Shown: positions 43,782 through 51,808 of the stretch, piece by piece
Numbering within the stretch: the first letter of the stretch is position 1
How the letters are laid out: each line of letters begins with the position of its first letter
DNA from: Herbiconiux ginsengi
GTDB taxonomy: Bacteria; Actinomycetota; Actinomycetes; Actinomycetales; Microbacteriaceae
Direction: 5' to 3'
Assembly: GCF_900107435.1 (NCBI RefSeq)
Contig: NZ_FNPZ01000010.1
Coordinates: 1 to 61,898 of the forward strand
DNA length: 61,898 bases
Notes under the pieces: model-generated
What the model saw: only the letters and a program-made list of their open reading frames with translations
Database searches by the model: none
What the model was told of the DNA's origin: nothing
Made by a program: the position numbers and the translations under genes

Positions 43782-44429
43782 CTAACTCAAGCAAAGGCCC
43801 TGAGGGTATGAGCGGCAAAGGATGCCGAGAAACTGCTGCACGTCGGCCGTTGTAGCCTCGGTCATCCCGAGTACATTTGGCAGCATCGCTGCAGCTGTGA
43901 GCCATTCGGCGCGATCTCCGCATCGGGTCGTCGTAGATGCAAGTGCCGTTTCCGACCAACCGCCTGCAGTCGACTCCTCGGACGATTCTTGAAATGCTGA
44001 AAGGCAGCTTGGGGTGATGCTCGATGCGGAAGGGATAGCTGGGATCAACGCCCAGTCACTCACCTGCCCGTCGGAGAGGATCGCGCGAAAGTGCACGTCC
44101 ATTGCCGGAGCGCTGTCCGGCCCCCAGAGGACGTCAGAGCCGCCTAGACGGTCTGCGTAATCGAGCGACCACGAGTCTGTGTTTGCGTCGACCCACTCGT
44201 CGGACCCTGCCGGAGCGTACTGGTATTGATAACCGCGGGCCTCCTGGATTGGGCTCCAGTCAAGCGAGACACCTTGGACACCCCAGTACGTCCACGAAAC
44301 GTCGGAAGGAGCCGAGGTGGTCGCCTCGGCGGTAGCAAGGCTTTCGGCTGTAGCAGCAGGTTGGCCGGCACAACCCGAGAGCGCAAGGAGGCCGACAAGA
44401 GCCGCAGCGAAGTAAAGACGATTCCCCAT
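43782..44429 (-). CDS. Hypothetical lipoprotein with fibronectin-like segment
   Basis: A 215-aa lipoprotein (lipobox LSGC) with a segment WTYWGVQGVSLDWSPIQEARGYQYQYAP that looks like a fibronectin type III strand pair. Cysteines further on (PSCLSAF; TTRCGDR; ILCRSY; GLCLS) may form disulfides. ATG at 44429. Role unknown. Confidence 0.65.
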   Translation of the reverse strand: MGNRLYFAAALVGLLALSGCAGQPAATAESLATAEATTSAPSDVSWTYWGVQGVSLDWSPIQEARGYQYQYAPAGSDEWVDANTDSWSLDYADRLGGSDVLWGPDSAPAMDVHFRAILSDGQVSDWALIPAIPSASSITPSCLSAFQESSEESTAGGWSETALASTTTRCGDRAEWLTAAAMLPNVLGMTEATTADVQQFLGILCRSYPQGLCLS

Positions 44430-44545
44430 GACCGTGAATGTAGCAGCGCGCGGGAATTGCACAGCCTTCACACCTAGCGCCTAGGGCCGAAAGGTGAAAC
44501 GCACACTCCGGATAAATTTACTGCGCTCTGCAACACACAGAGGTG

Positions 44546-44584
44546 CACTAGAGAACTTGTGACAGTGCTGTAAATGCTCTAGTG
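44546..44584. promoter_or_regulatory. Inverted repeat before the gene at 44636
   Basis: CACTAGAG (44546-44553) and CTCTAGTG (44577-44584) are perfect 8-bp arms around 23 bases, 52 bases before the GTG at 44636. Candidate operator. Confidence 0.4.
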
Positions 44585-44635
44585 TCTTATTTACCGCCAG
44601 AGTGGTGGAGCTGATACTAAGAAGCGAGCAATATC

Positions 44636-45076
44636 GTGAGTACTGAATTCCAGCTTGTCCCCGTTCCCACGCAGCACGTCGTGGCCGTGATGCGTTTCAT
44701 CGCAGAAATTGACTCGACGCTACAAACCTCCGAAGAAGTATCGAGCTCGATCAGCACTTGGAGCGATGAAGCACTTGAGCGTTTCGCCCACGGAGAGTCA
44801 AAAACGCTGCGAATTGTTCAGGACGTCATTGACGTTTTAGTTAAGACACCGGGGGTCTGGTTCAACCTCGACGAGTTGGCGGAGGCGACCACCTGGGATC
44901 GAGCGACACTCAAGGGAGTCTGGACCCATCTCTCGCGAGCGCTCAAGGCACACTTCGACGGCAATGACTGGCCGCTTGCGGCTATCTGGGGGTTGCACCT
45001 TGAGCCCCAGCTTGACCCGGCAATGTATTACCGGGTGACAGAGGATCAGGCTGCTCAATGGCTTCGGGTGCGGTGA
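44636..45076 (+). CDS. Hypothetical protein overlapping the TraD-like gene
   Basis: A 146-aa cytoplasmic protein. The region VIDVLVKTPGVWFNLDELAEATTWDRATLKGVWTHLSRAL could be a winged helix (shown here in outline at about residues 62-105). Its last 95 bases overlap the 3' end of the convergent coupling-protein gene. Function unknown. Confidence 0.55.
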   Translation: MSTEFQLVPVPTQHVVAVMRFIAEIDSTLQTSEEVSSSISTWSDEALERFAHGESKTLRIVQDVIDVLVKTPGVWFNLDELAEATTWDRATLKGVWTHLSRALKAHFDGNDWPLAAIWGLHLEPQLDPAMYYRVTEDQAAQWLRVR

Positions 45077-46964
45077 CTCCGCTGGCAACCTCGGTCGACT
45101 CATTCCCATTCGCCTCGTCAGGGGTCTGGGTCGTCTGCGCATCTGAAGCCGCCGAGTGGCGCTCACGAATGCGACGAGTGGGGAGCGCTCGGAAGGGTGC
45201 GATTCCGCCGGCCTGGATGATCCAGAATGCACCATCGGCGGCCTCTCGGACGTCCTGGGGTGGGACGAGGAAGGTGTGTTGCGCGCGGCCGGATTTCAGT
45301 TCCTCGCCGGTGGCGGCGCCGGAGGCTTCCATCTGCATGATGGTGCCGGCGTATTGCACGACGTCTTCGGGGTCTTTGGATCGGCCGAAGATCAGAGCGG
45401 CGCCGGAGGAGAGGGCGCGTCGGCGGGAGATTTCGTCGCGGGAGAGGCCGGCGACGGACTGGGCGGCGAGGATGAGGCCCATGCCGGCGCTGCGGGCTGT
45501 TTCGAACAGGCTCGTGGCGGTGTCGCCGGGGTCGGTGGTGCCGGTGACGAGCTGGGGGAATTCGTCGACGACGACGAGGGTGGGGGTCTTGTCGCGGCGC
45601 TCGAGGCGTGTGGCGAGGTAGTTGCGGAGGTCGAGCAGCAGCAGATCACCCAGGCGCGCCTGGGTGTCGCTGATGGGGGAGAGGGGCACGATCCGGATGT
45701 CGGCCTGGGGGTTGTCGTAGGACCATCCGTCGGGGCCGATCCACTGCTGCAGCGGGCGAAGCTCCACGAGCAAGCTGGAGAGGGCGCGTTCGCCGGCGGT
45801 AGTGCCGTCGCGGTCGATCTTGTGCAGCACGATGCCGAGGTCGACGCGGTCGTCGATGAAGTTCTCCGGCCGAGTGAGGCGCTCCCGGAGGTCGTCTACG
45901 CTGGCCAGTGGCGACCCAGCTTGCACAACCTGCAGCACACCGCGGATCTCGTTGAGGTAGTACTGGTTCGCGCCATCCGGGGGAGGCATGAGCCGCATCA
46001 GCTTGGAGGTGACCTGGTCGGCGGTGCCGGTGAACAGGTTCCATGGGCCGCCGACCTCGGCGGTGCGGCCGAAGGATCGGGCGATCGTCTGGAGCTTTTC
46101 GGCGTCGGCGGGGTCGCCCTTGGCGTCGATGAACACCACTGGCCACCCGTACATCAGCGCGCACAGCATCATGTCCGACAACAGCACCGTCTTGCCCGTA
46201 CCGGATTCGGCGATCAGTAGCGCGCGGACGCTGGCCGCATCGGCGGGGAGCATCATCAGCTTGCCTTCCTCGTCGGTCCAGTCCCGCACCCGGCGCACGT
46301 CGTAGAAGCGTTCTGCGAGGTTCTTCACGGTCGCCCGTGACACGAACCCGAATCCTTGCCGGCCGTGTGGGCCGGGCAGGGGTGCGGTGAGTGCTTTGTC
46401 GGAGGTGCTGGCGATGGCGCCGGTTTCGGCGTCGAGCTGCACACCAACGCGCTTCGCCGCGGCCGCGTCCGCGGCGCGCTTCCGGGCCTGCTCGATCTGG
46501 GTCTGCCGCAGCACGTCCGAAATGCGGCGGGTACGCACCCGGCGGGCGATCCTGCGGCGGTGTGCCGACATCGCGACCGGGATCAGGAATACGCCGGAGG
46601 CGAGGTTGGCGATCGCCCACGGCAGGAACGTCGGGAGAATCTGATCGCCCCAGTCGGGGGAGTTGCGGAAGGCCTCGGCCTGGCCGGAGCTGAACCACCC
46701 GGCCAGCAGCACCACCTCCACCGTGAGGAGGGCAATGACCAGGAGCACGCCGACGGTGTTGAGTACCCATCGCCAGGGCGAGACGATCCAGAACCGGGTC
46801 TTGGTCGCCACAATCTCACCCGACACGGCCACCACGATCAGCGGCACCAGCAGCGGCAGCAGCAGAAGCGCCAGCACCACCTTGAATGCGAGTGCGACGA
46901 CGGCGGTGAGAGCGTCGCCGCCCGGGTCGCTTTGGGGCTGGTCGGGCTGTTGCGGGTTGCTCAT
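44982..46964 (-). CDS. VirD4/TraD-like coupling ATPase
   Basis: A 660-aa type IV coupling protein that links the DNA-processing complex to the secretion channel. Three to four membrane spans in residues 20-135, Walker A at 252-260 (AESGTGKTV), Walker B (TLVVVDEFPQL) and the conserved AAQSVAGL region are present. C-terminal tail is acidic and disordered. ATG at 46964 is 43 bases beyond palindrome copy 4. It is separated from the main transfer operon by 9 kb. Confidence 0.9.
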   Translation of the reverse strand: MSNPQQPDQPQSDPGGDALTAVVALAFKVVLALLLLPLLVPLIVVAVSGEIVATKTRFWIVSPWRWVLNTVGVLLVIALLTVEVVLLAGWFSSGQAEAFRNSPDWGDQILPTFLPWAIANLASGVFLIPVAMSAHRRRIARRVRTRRISDVLRQTQIEQARKRAADAAAAKRVGVQLDAETGAIASTSDKALTAPLPGPHGRQGFGFVSRATVKNLAERFYDVRRVRDWTDEEGKLMMLPADAASVRALLIAESGTGKTVLLSDMMLCALMYGWPVVFIDAKGDPADAEKLQTIARSFGRTAEVGGPWNLFTGTADQVTSKLMRLMPPPDGANQYYLNEIRGVLQVVQAGSPLASVDDLRERLTRPENFIDDRVDLGIVLHKIDRDGTTAGERALSSLLVELRPLQQWIGPDGWSYDNPQADIRIVPLSPISDTQARLGDLLLLDLRNYLATRLERRDKTPTLVVVDEFPQLVTGTTDPGDTATSLFETARSAGMGLILAAQSVAGLSRDEISRRRALSSGAALIFGRSKDPEDVVQYAGTIMQMEASGAATGEELKSGRAQHTFLVPPQDVREAADGAFWIIQAGGIAPFRALPTRRIRERHSAASDAQTTQTPDEANGNESTEVASGVTAPEAIEQPDPLSPGNTLPGQAGAQGATPR

Positions 46965-47006
46965 CCTCGTGTCCCCTTCATCGGGTCATCGGTGCGCCAC
47001 TTCTGC

Positions 47007-47026
47007 GTTGACACGTAGGTGTCAAC
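47007..47026. repeat. Backbone palindrome copy 4
   Basis: GTTGACACGTAGGTGTCAAC, one mismatch. The TGA (47022-47024) of the replication-relaxation gene is inside it, just as the hydrolase stop is inside copy 1. Confidence 0.8.
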
Positions 47027-47726
47027 GACTCGAGCGGGCATCTTCGAGCTCGACGGCCACGGCCTGATCCGCGATCGTCTGCCAGGCGGCCTCGTCGTCC
47101 TTCGGCCATTGCCCTCGAGCGTCCAGGAGGGGCAGCCACAGGAATCGGGTGCGCAGCGATCCGAGTGCTCTGGTGTGTTCGTCGGCGCCGGCCGCGCGCA
47201 GCGCTACGGGGGTGCCGAAGTAGATAACCCGGGCGAAGCCTTCGCGCTCGAGCCGGCGGGCGTGATCGTCGATGATCTTCCCGTACCGTGCGCCCGTCTT
47301 CGGCGTCAGCTCCACCTCGACCAGCTCCCGCACACCGTCCCGGGTGGCGACGCCGTCGGCCTGGTGGTCGTTCCTGTTCTGAGGTTTCCGGTCGCGCTCC
47401 CAGCTGTAGCCGCGACACAGGAATCGGGCCGCGGCAGACGCCACCACGATCTCGTGCCGCGTCGTCTGCCTGTACAGATTCGGGGCCGCTTTCCCGGTCG
47501 CCTGATGCGTCGCCCACACGATCGACCCATCCCGGAACGTGAGCCGCTGCCGGTCTACCAGACCGACCTCTCCGAGCCGCGCGACCCATTGCTGAGCCTT
47601 CCGCAAACTCACCGGCTCACCCGCCCCGGAGAGCCCTCCGAGCGCGAACCTGATCGCGTCCATGTCACACAGCCGAACGACGTCCAGCCAGGCCAACATC
47701 TGCTCGTCCCGCTCGGTCAACCGCAT
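47022..47726 (-). CDS. Replication-relaxation family protein
   Basis: A 234-aa protein of the replication-relaxation family (PF13814-like): N-terminal winged helix (MRLTERDEQMLAWLDVVRLC...VSLRKAQQWVARLGEVGLV) and a C-terminal nuclease-like alpha/beta domain (LVEVELTPKT). Family members are linked to plasmid transfer or replication. It lies upstream of the coupling protein and next to the large inverted repeat, so it is a candidate oriT- or oriV-binding factor. Confidence 0.82.
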   Translation of the reverse strand: MRLTERDEQMLAWLDVVRLCDMDAIRFALGGLSGAGEPVSLRKAQQWVARLGEVGLVDRQRLTFRDGSIVWATHQATGKAAPNLYRQTTRHEIVVASAAARFLCRGYSWERDRKPQNRNDHQADGVATRDGVRELVEVELTPKTGARYGKIIDDHARRLEREGFARVIYFGTPVALRAAGADEHTRALGSLRTRFLWLPLLDARGQWPKDDEAAWQTIADQAVAVELEDARSSR

Positions 47727-47952
47727 ACAACCCCCTAGAGCCTTTCAATTCGACCCTACGTTGCACCCCCGACAAACCGCTAGACCTAATGACCCCCACA
47801 CAAGTCACACACCGCAACCGATCCTCGGACGACACCAGCCATCATCGACTCAGATCCGTCATCACCACTCGCCCTCACCCCAATACAAATCTGACTACTC
47901 CACCACCCCCATACCTACCTATTCACTTCACTTTCTACTTCTTCTCTCTCTT
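47727..47952. other. Pyrimidine-rich non-coding stretch
   Basis: The plus strand is strongly C/T-rich (runs such as CTTCTCTCTCTTC near 47941) and unusually G-poor. No credible gene is seen; the single ORF over it has a biased, low-complexity translation. It leads into the large inverted repeat and may be part of a replication or transfer origin. Confidence 0.5.
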
Positions 47953-48076
47953 CTGTTTTCCCCCACCACCACACCACCCCTTTACTTCCCAACCTCCATC
48001 AAATCTGCATCGCTGAGTTGGGGGAGGTTGGGAAGCGGGCGGAGCCCGGGGGTGGTGTGGTGGTGGGGGAAAACAG
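47953..48076. repeat. Large nested inverted repeat, oriT/oriV candidate
   Basis: The arms at 47953-47980 and 48049-48076 are 28 bases, perfectly complementary, C-rich left and G-rich right. Inside them CTTCCCAACCTCC (47985-47997) pairs with GGAGGTTGGGAAG (48023-48035), leaving a 25-base loop. A smaller repeat CTATTC/GAATAG (48096-48116) follows. It lies between the replication-relaxation gene and Rep. Confidence 0.8.
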
Positions 48077-48153
48077 GCCTCAACCGTTCGCCAAACTATT
48101 CGCGCTCGGTGAATAGGTTTACGAACCGACCTGCTGGGGGTGTGTGGCCGGCG

Positions 48154-48396
48154 CTATGCGGCGCGGGCTCGGCATTCAGAAGCCGTCTCCTGCACGATAG
48201 GCGACCCGACGCCGGATGCAAACCCCTCACCACACCGTGCTCGAGCACCTGGCCACACCGGAGAGGCAGGCACCTCAGCTGCAGCTCGACGTCGAGGCAC
48301 CATGCCGCCTCTCACTCCATCCGGTCGGCTCGCCAGCATGCGGCGCAGGCTGTCGGCGGAGCACCTTGCAACTGGGGTGAAAGCTCGTGCGCTCAC
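48154..48396 (-). CDS. Possible small gene coupled to rep
   Basis: An 80-aa basic frame whose GTG (48396) overlaps the rep TGA (GTGA), the coupling used elsewhere here. The product is Arg/Ala-rich with no recognised domain, so it may be real or a by-product of high GC. Confidence 0.35.
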   Translation of the reverse strand: MSARAFTPVARCSADSLRRMLASRPDGVRGGMVPRRRAAAEVPASPVWPGARARCGEGFASGVGSPIVQETASECRARAA

Positions 48397-49577
48397 TCGG
48401 CAGCTCCGTCCAGGTGCCGTCGGGCGCGTTCCCACGCTTTCTGCTGCTCGTGCATCGCGGCGATCGCCTCGTCGATCGCCGCCTGATCGCGCGACGCCCA
48501 CCGAGCTTCTTCGGCCTCGCGTTCGCGCCGGCGGGCCTCCAGCTCGGCCCGCGCCTGGATGGCGCGGAGCTGCGCTTCCTCGGCCGGCGTCGGCTCGTTC
48601 GGGTCGATCGCATTCTTGATCTGCCACCCCAAATACGCCACCGGATCACGCTGCCCACCAGGCTCCGCGACGGTGAAACCAGCACGCTTGTTACCCGAGG
48701 CGAGAGCGTCCATGAAGGCGTCGACTGTCCACCTGTCGGGGTCGACCCCTGCGCGCTCGAGCATCGCGCACACCTGACCGATATGCCGCCCATCCGCCAA
48801 CCACCGCATCCGCGCCACCAACCCTGCAGCAAACCGCTGCACACCAAGAGGTCTCGGCCGGCCCGACCTCGAGGAATCGCGGCGGGCTGATCCTTTCGTC
48901 GTCGCTGGAGGGCGCGAAGCGGCCGACTCGCGCGCGCTTGCGCGCGTTGGTTTAACTTCTAAATCAAGAGCTTTAACACCAAGGTCACCCCTACGGGGTA
49001 GATGGACATTTTCAACAGCCCACCGTTTCGGCATCGTCAGCGCACGCACCGACGCGGCCTTGATCTGACGTCCCCCGTGGGCACCCAGGGCGGCCTCACG
49101 CTCGGCCACAGTCAGGTAGCGGCCCTCCACCACAGTCACGGCCAACCCGAGCGCTTCCAGCAGCCCCCGGGCGCGCTGCACGGTCTTCTTACACACCCCC
49201 GTCACCTCGGCCACCGTCTCATGCGCCGTCGACACACCGCGACCCGTGTCGGCGTCGGCCGCGAGCATGTCCGCGTGCGCGATCCGCAGCAGCGTGTCCG
49301 GCGCGATCGACACGCGTCGGCGCAGTTCCTCACCCTCCGGGGTGCGCAGAGCATCCATCACCGCATCGAACCATGCGGCGCCGCTCGTCCAGGCCGGCAC
49401 AGCCGCATACGCCCCCGGAGGGGCCTCCAGGCTCCATGAGCCCGACCGCTTCGGACTCGTCGCTCCTGGGGCAGCCTGTGGCCCCGAAATCGGGTCGTCG
49501 AAGTGATCTGACACGCCGACAGGCGTGTTAGCGCGCGAAGACGGGACAGCAAGTCCCACGTGAGGTACGATCGACAC
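48393..49577 (-). CDS. Plasmid replication initiator (Rep)
   Basis: A 394-aa protein with a central helix-turn-helix (VSTAHETVAEVTGVCKKTVQRARGLLEALGL over about residues 114-145), a second basic DNA-binding region and a C-terminal charged coiled coil (REREAEEARWASRDQAAIDEAI). This organisation is that of actinobacterial theta-type Rep proteins. GTG at 49577 follows AAGGAG closely. It is the only plausible initiator in the window. Confidence 0.7.
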   Translation of the reverse strand: MSIVPHVGLAVPSSRANTPVGVSDHFDDPISGPQAAPGATSPKRSGSWSLEAPPGAYAAVPAWTSGAAWFDAVMDALRTPEGEELRRRVSIAPDTLLRIAHADMLAADADTGRGVSTAHETVAEVTGVCKKTVQRARGLLEALGLAVTVVEGRYLTVAEREAALGAHGGRQIKAASVRALTMPKRWAVENVHLPRRGDLGVKALDLEVKPTRASARESAASRPPATTKGSARRDSSRSGRPRPLGVQRFAAGLVARMRWLADGRHIGQVCAMLERAGVDPDRWTVDAFMDALASGNKRAGFTVAEPGGQRDPVAYLGWQIKNAIDPNEPTPAEEAQLRAIQARAELEARRREREAEEARWASRDQAAIDEAIAAMHEQQKAWERARRHLDGAAE

Positions 49578-49590
49578 GTCTCCTTGAAGA

Positions 49591-49716
49591 CGCGGAAGAG
49601 CCTCCCGGCTCTACCGGGTTCTTGTACTGGGATTGCTCCTCACCTCGAACTGTCGCCAAACAATGAGCGAGGTTGGGAGCCAGAGCTTCGGGCCCGCCTC
49701 TGGCGGGCCTCTCTCG
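49591..49716 (+). ncRNA. Possible counter-transcript RNA region upstream of rep
   Basis: Between rep and the RHH gene lie two plus-strand hairpins: AGAGCC-TCCC-GGCTCT (49597-49612) and GGCCCGCC-TCT-GGCGGGCC (49691-49709), the latter followed by TCTCTCGTT. The placement matches antisense copy-control RNAs, but no promoter is certain. Confidence 0.35.
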
Positions 49717-49950
49717 TTAAGCCGAGTCGATAGGCAACTCCCCATCGCGCGCTCGTTCTTCGGGCCACCAAACAGGCAGGCCTTGGTCGTTGAGCTCGAC
49801 ATTCTCGATCAAGCGCTCGAAATAGAGCGCTGATGAAACGCCAGCATGATCGGCTAGTGCATCTAGCCGCTCCTTCGCGGCTCGCTCGATCTCGTACCCT
49901 GTGCGGATCGGATCTCGCATAGTCCCTCGGGGACGGCGGTGGGCAGCCAT
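49717..49950 (-). CDS. Ribbon-helix-helix-like copy-control protein
   Basis: A 77-aa protein with a short basic N-terminus and a segment IRTGYEIERAAKERLDALAD and HAGVSSALYFERLI that fits a ribbon-helix-helix fold. ATG at 49950 is four bases from a perfect 13-bp inverted repeat. It lies just upstream of rep and could act like CopG-type repressors. Confidence 0.55.
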   Translation of the reverse strand: MAAHRRPRGTMRDPIRTGYEIERAAKERLDALADHAGVSSALYFERLIENVELNDQGLPVWWPEERARDGELPIDSA

Positions 49951-49953
49951 ACT

Positions 49954-49985
49954 GACACTTAACCCTGTTGTTAGGGTTAAGTGTC
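49954..49985. promoter_or_regulatory. Perfect 13-bp inverted repeat operator
   Basis: GACACTTAACCCT (49954-49966) and AGGGTTAAGTGTC (49973-49985) are perfectly complementary with spacer GTTGTT, directly before the RHH gene. Strong candidate for autoregulation. Confidence 0.65.
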
Positions 49986-50270
49986 GGAGGCGATGAGGCG
50001 TGTCGAGCACCGTCTCGACCCGCCTCATTTCGTCATTGCGCCGAGATCCGACATTCAGCGAGCATGTGAAATTGCCGTTCAGGTCGGCGCCGCCTCCGTC
50101 ACCAAGCCGTTCTGCATTCCCTCGTATCCCCAACGATCGGAGCTCATAGACATCAACTGATGCTTCGCATGACGCTAGACCTAGAACAGACGGGTGTCTT
50201 GGAAAGTAGAAGGTATTCGGGAGGTGCGTGCACTATCGCGGTGATTCGATAGTTGAGAGGGCGGTTGCAG
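49986..50270. other. Junction between backbone and catabolic island
   Basis: No credible gene. At 50191-50205 CGGGTGTCTTGGAAA closely matches CGGGTGTCTCGGAAA at 57803-57817 on the other side of the catabolic island. Confidence 0.5.
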
Positions 50271-50999
50271 CTACTTCTCTGGTTGTTCTTGGAATGATGC
50301 TTCAAGTCGGAGGTAAGCGCTGCGCATATGGTCGGTCATTACCTGTCGCGCGAGCTCTTCGTCTCTGGCTGTGATGGCCTCGAGAATTTTCTGGTGCTCT
50401 CTGATGGTGTTGTGACCGGTGTCTTGGTCGGCGGTGAGTCCGCGGCGGATCCAGATGCGGAGTAGTGATCTGACGCTGGTGAGAATGTCGGTGAGCACGG
50501 AATTGTCGGCGATGCGGGCTATTTGGATATGGAATTCGATGTCGGCTTCCATGAGGTCGTCGGGTCGGTCTTGGGCCGCGTCCATTACCGCGAGCTGGGC
50601 GGTGAGTGCCGTGAGCTGTTCTGGAGTTGCTCGTCGAGCGGCGAGGGTAGCGACGGCGACTTCGATGTGTTGGCGGGCTTCGGCGAGATCGAGGGTGCGT
50701 CGCCGCCCGAGCATGAGACCCCATTCGATGGCCTGTGGGAGAAGCTCAGATGGGGTGTCGGCGAGATAGTTTCCCGATCCTTGCCGGCTGACGATGACGC
50801 CAAGGAGATCGAGGGCTGCGAGGGCCTCTCGGAGGGTGCTGCGGGTGACTCGGAGTTGATCGGAGAGGATGCGCTCAGAGGGAAGCTTGCTCCCGGAGCC
50901 GAGTTCATTTTCGCGGATGTAATCGAGAAGTCGTCGCGCAACTTCGGTGGTGGCAGATAGGCGTTCGATCGGTGCGATCGGCTGCAGGTCCCCACTCAC
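50271..50999 (-). CDS. GntR-family regulator, FCD subfamily
   Basis: A 242-aa repressor: winged helix (LGSGSKLPSERILSDQLRVTRSTLREAL) and an FCD ligand domain with the metal-binding residues of DADIEFH type (MEADIEFHIQIA; H at NTIREHQKI; DHMRSAYLRL). GTG at 50999 follows GAGGAGG. It probably senses a sugar acid and binds 53007-53021, controlling both arms of the island. Confidence 0.9.
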   Translation of the reverse strand: MSGDLQPIAPIERLSATTEVARRLLDYIRENELGSGSKLPSERILSDQLRVTRSTLREALAALDLLGVIVSRQGSGNYLADTPSELLPQAIEWGLMLGRRRTLDLAEARQHIEVAVATLAARRATPEQLTALTAQLAVMDAAQDRPDDLMEADIEFHIQIARIADNSVLTDILTSVRSLLRIWIRRGLTADQDTGHNTIREHQKILEAITARDEELARQVMTDHMRSAYLRLEASFQEQPEK

Positions 51000-51022
51000 C
51001 GTGTGCCCCTCCTCATACCGAA

Positions 51023-51808
51023 TTAGTAGTCCGGCGAGCGGAACTCGGCCCGAACCTCTCCGACGCTTTCTATCGTTGCCACAATTGACTGGCCCGCGCG
51101 AACTGGGTGAGGGCCGACGAGAGCTCCGGTCAACACGATGGTACCGGGCGTGAGCCGCTGACCCGATGCGTTCAGGTGAGTGATGAGCCACGATAGCGAT
51201 TCGAAGGCGTCCCGAGACGCGAAGTAGTGGGCTCGGCCTGCGTCGTCGACGACGAGTATCTGCTCGCGTAGGGCTTGGGACGCGGGGATAAAGGTGCCGA
51301 CCACAGCGGATTGGGCCATAGCGTTGTCTGCCGCCCAGAGACCGATGTTATTTGTTGGGGGATCCCATCGTGTGGCGATCACCTCCAGTGCGGGAGCGAT
51401 CTCGACCTTCCCCGCAAGCTCCTCGACGCTGTCATCAGGTGAAACAGGTTCAGCAATGCGTACCGCAAGCTCGACTTCATAGCGGAGAGGGAAGCCTCCG
51501 CCAGTGATCACTGCGGGCGATGGAAGCACGTCGCGCTCGAAGAGGTATCCGCGGCCGGGCTCGATCGCGTTGAGACCGGTTCGTGCGGTGATGGTGGTGA
51601 GGCCGATTTTGTATCCAAGAAGTGTTTCGCCGACCGCAATACGGGATTCGGCCCAGTCGTCCTGGATCCGGTAGCCCTCGGCCAGCGAGACCGGCGGCGG
51701 CGGCGGCACAGGTGCTTCTTGAGCGCGGGCGTAGCTGAGGCGGTGGAGGATGTCGTCGCGCCGGTGGGCGGCCGACGGGTTCGGGAGGCCGTCGGCCGAC
51801 TGGCTCAT
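51023..51808 (-). CDS. FAH/MhpD-type hydratase or decarboxylase
   Basis: A 261-aa protein of the 2-keto-4-pentenoate hydratase/fumarylacetoacetase group: GYKIGLTT, then metal-binding E/E/D-type stretch in RYEVELAVRI. The reaction could be dehydration or decarboxylation of a 2-keto acid from a sugar acid. Its ATG overlaps the upstream dehydrogenase stop. Confidence 0.85.
   Translation of the reverse strand: MSQSADGLPNPSAAHRRDDILHRLSYARAQEAPVPPPPPVSLAEGYRIQDDWAESRIAVGETLLGYKIGLTTITARTGLNAIEPGRGYLFERDVLPSPAVITGGGFPLRYEVELAVRIAEPVSPDDSVEELAGKVEIAPALEVIATRWDPPTNNIGLWAADNAMAQSAVVGTFIPASQALREQILVVDDAGRAHYFASRDAFESLSWLITHLNASGQRLTPGTIVLTGALVGPHPVRAGQSIVATIESVGEVRAEFRSPDY

Noticed and set aside
45156-46220. 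354-codon plus-strand open frame
   Set aside because: Antisense to the VirD4-like gene and without domains.
47788-48016. 75-codon plus-strand frame over the pyrimidine-rich tract
   Set aside because: Translation is low-complexity Thr/Pro/Ser/Phe from base composition and ends inside the inverted repeat.
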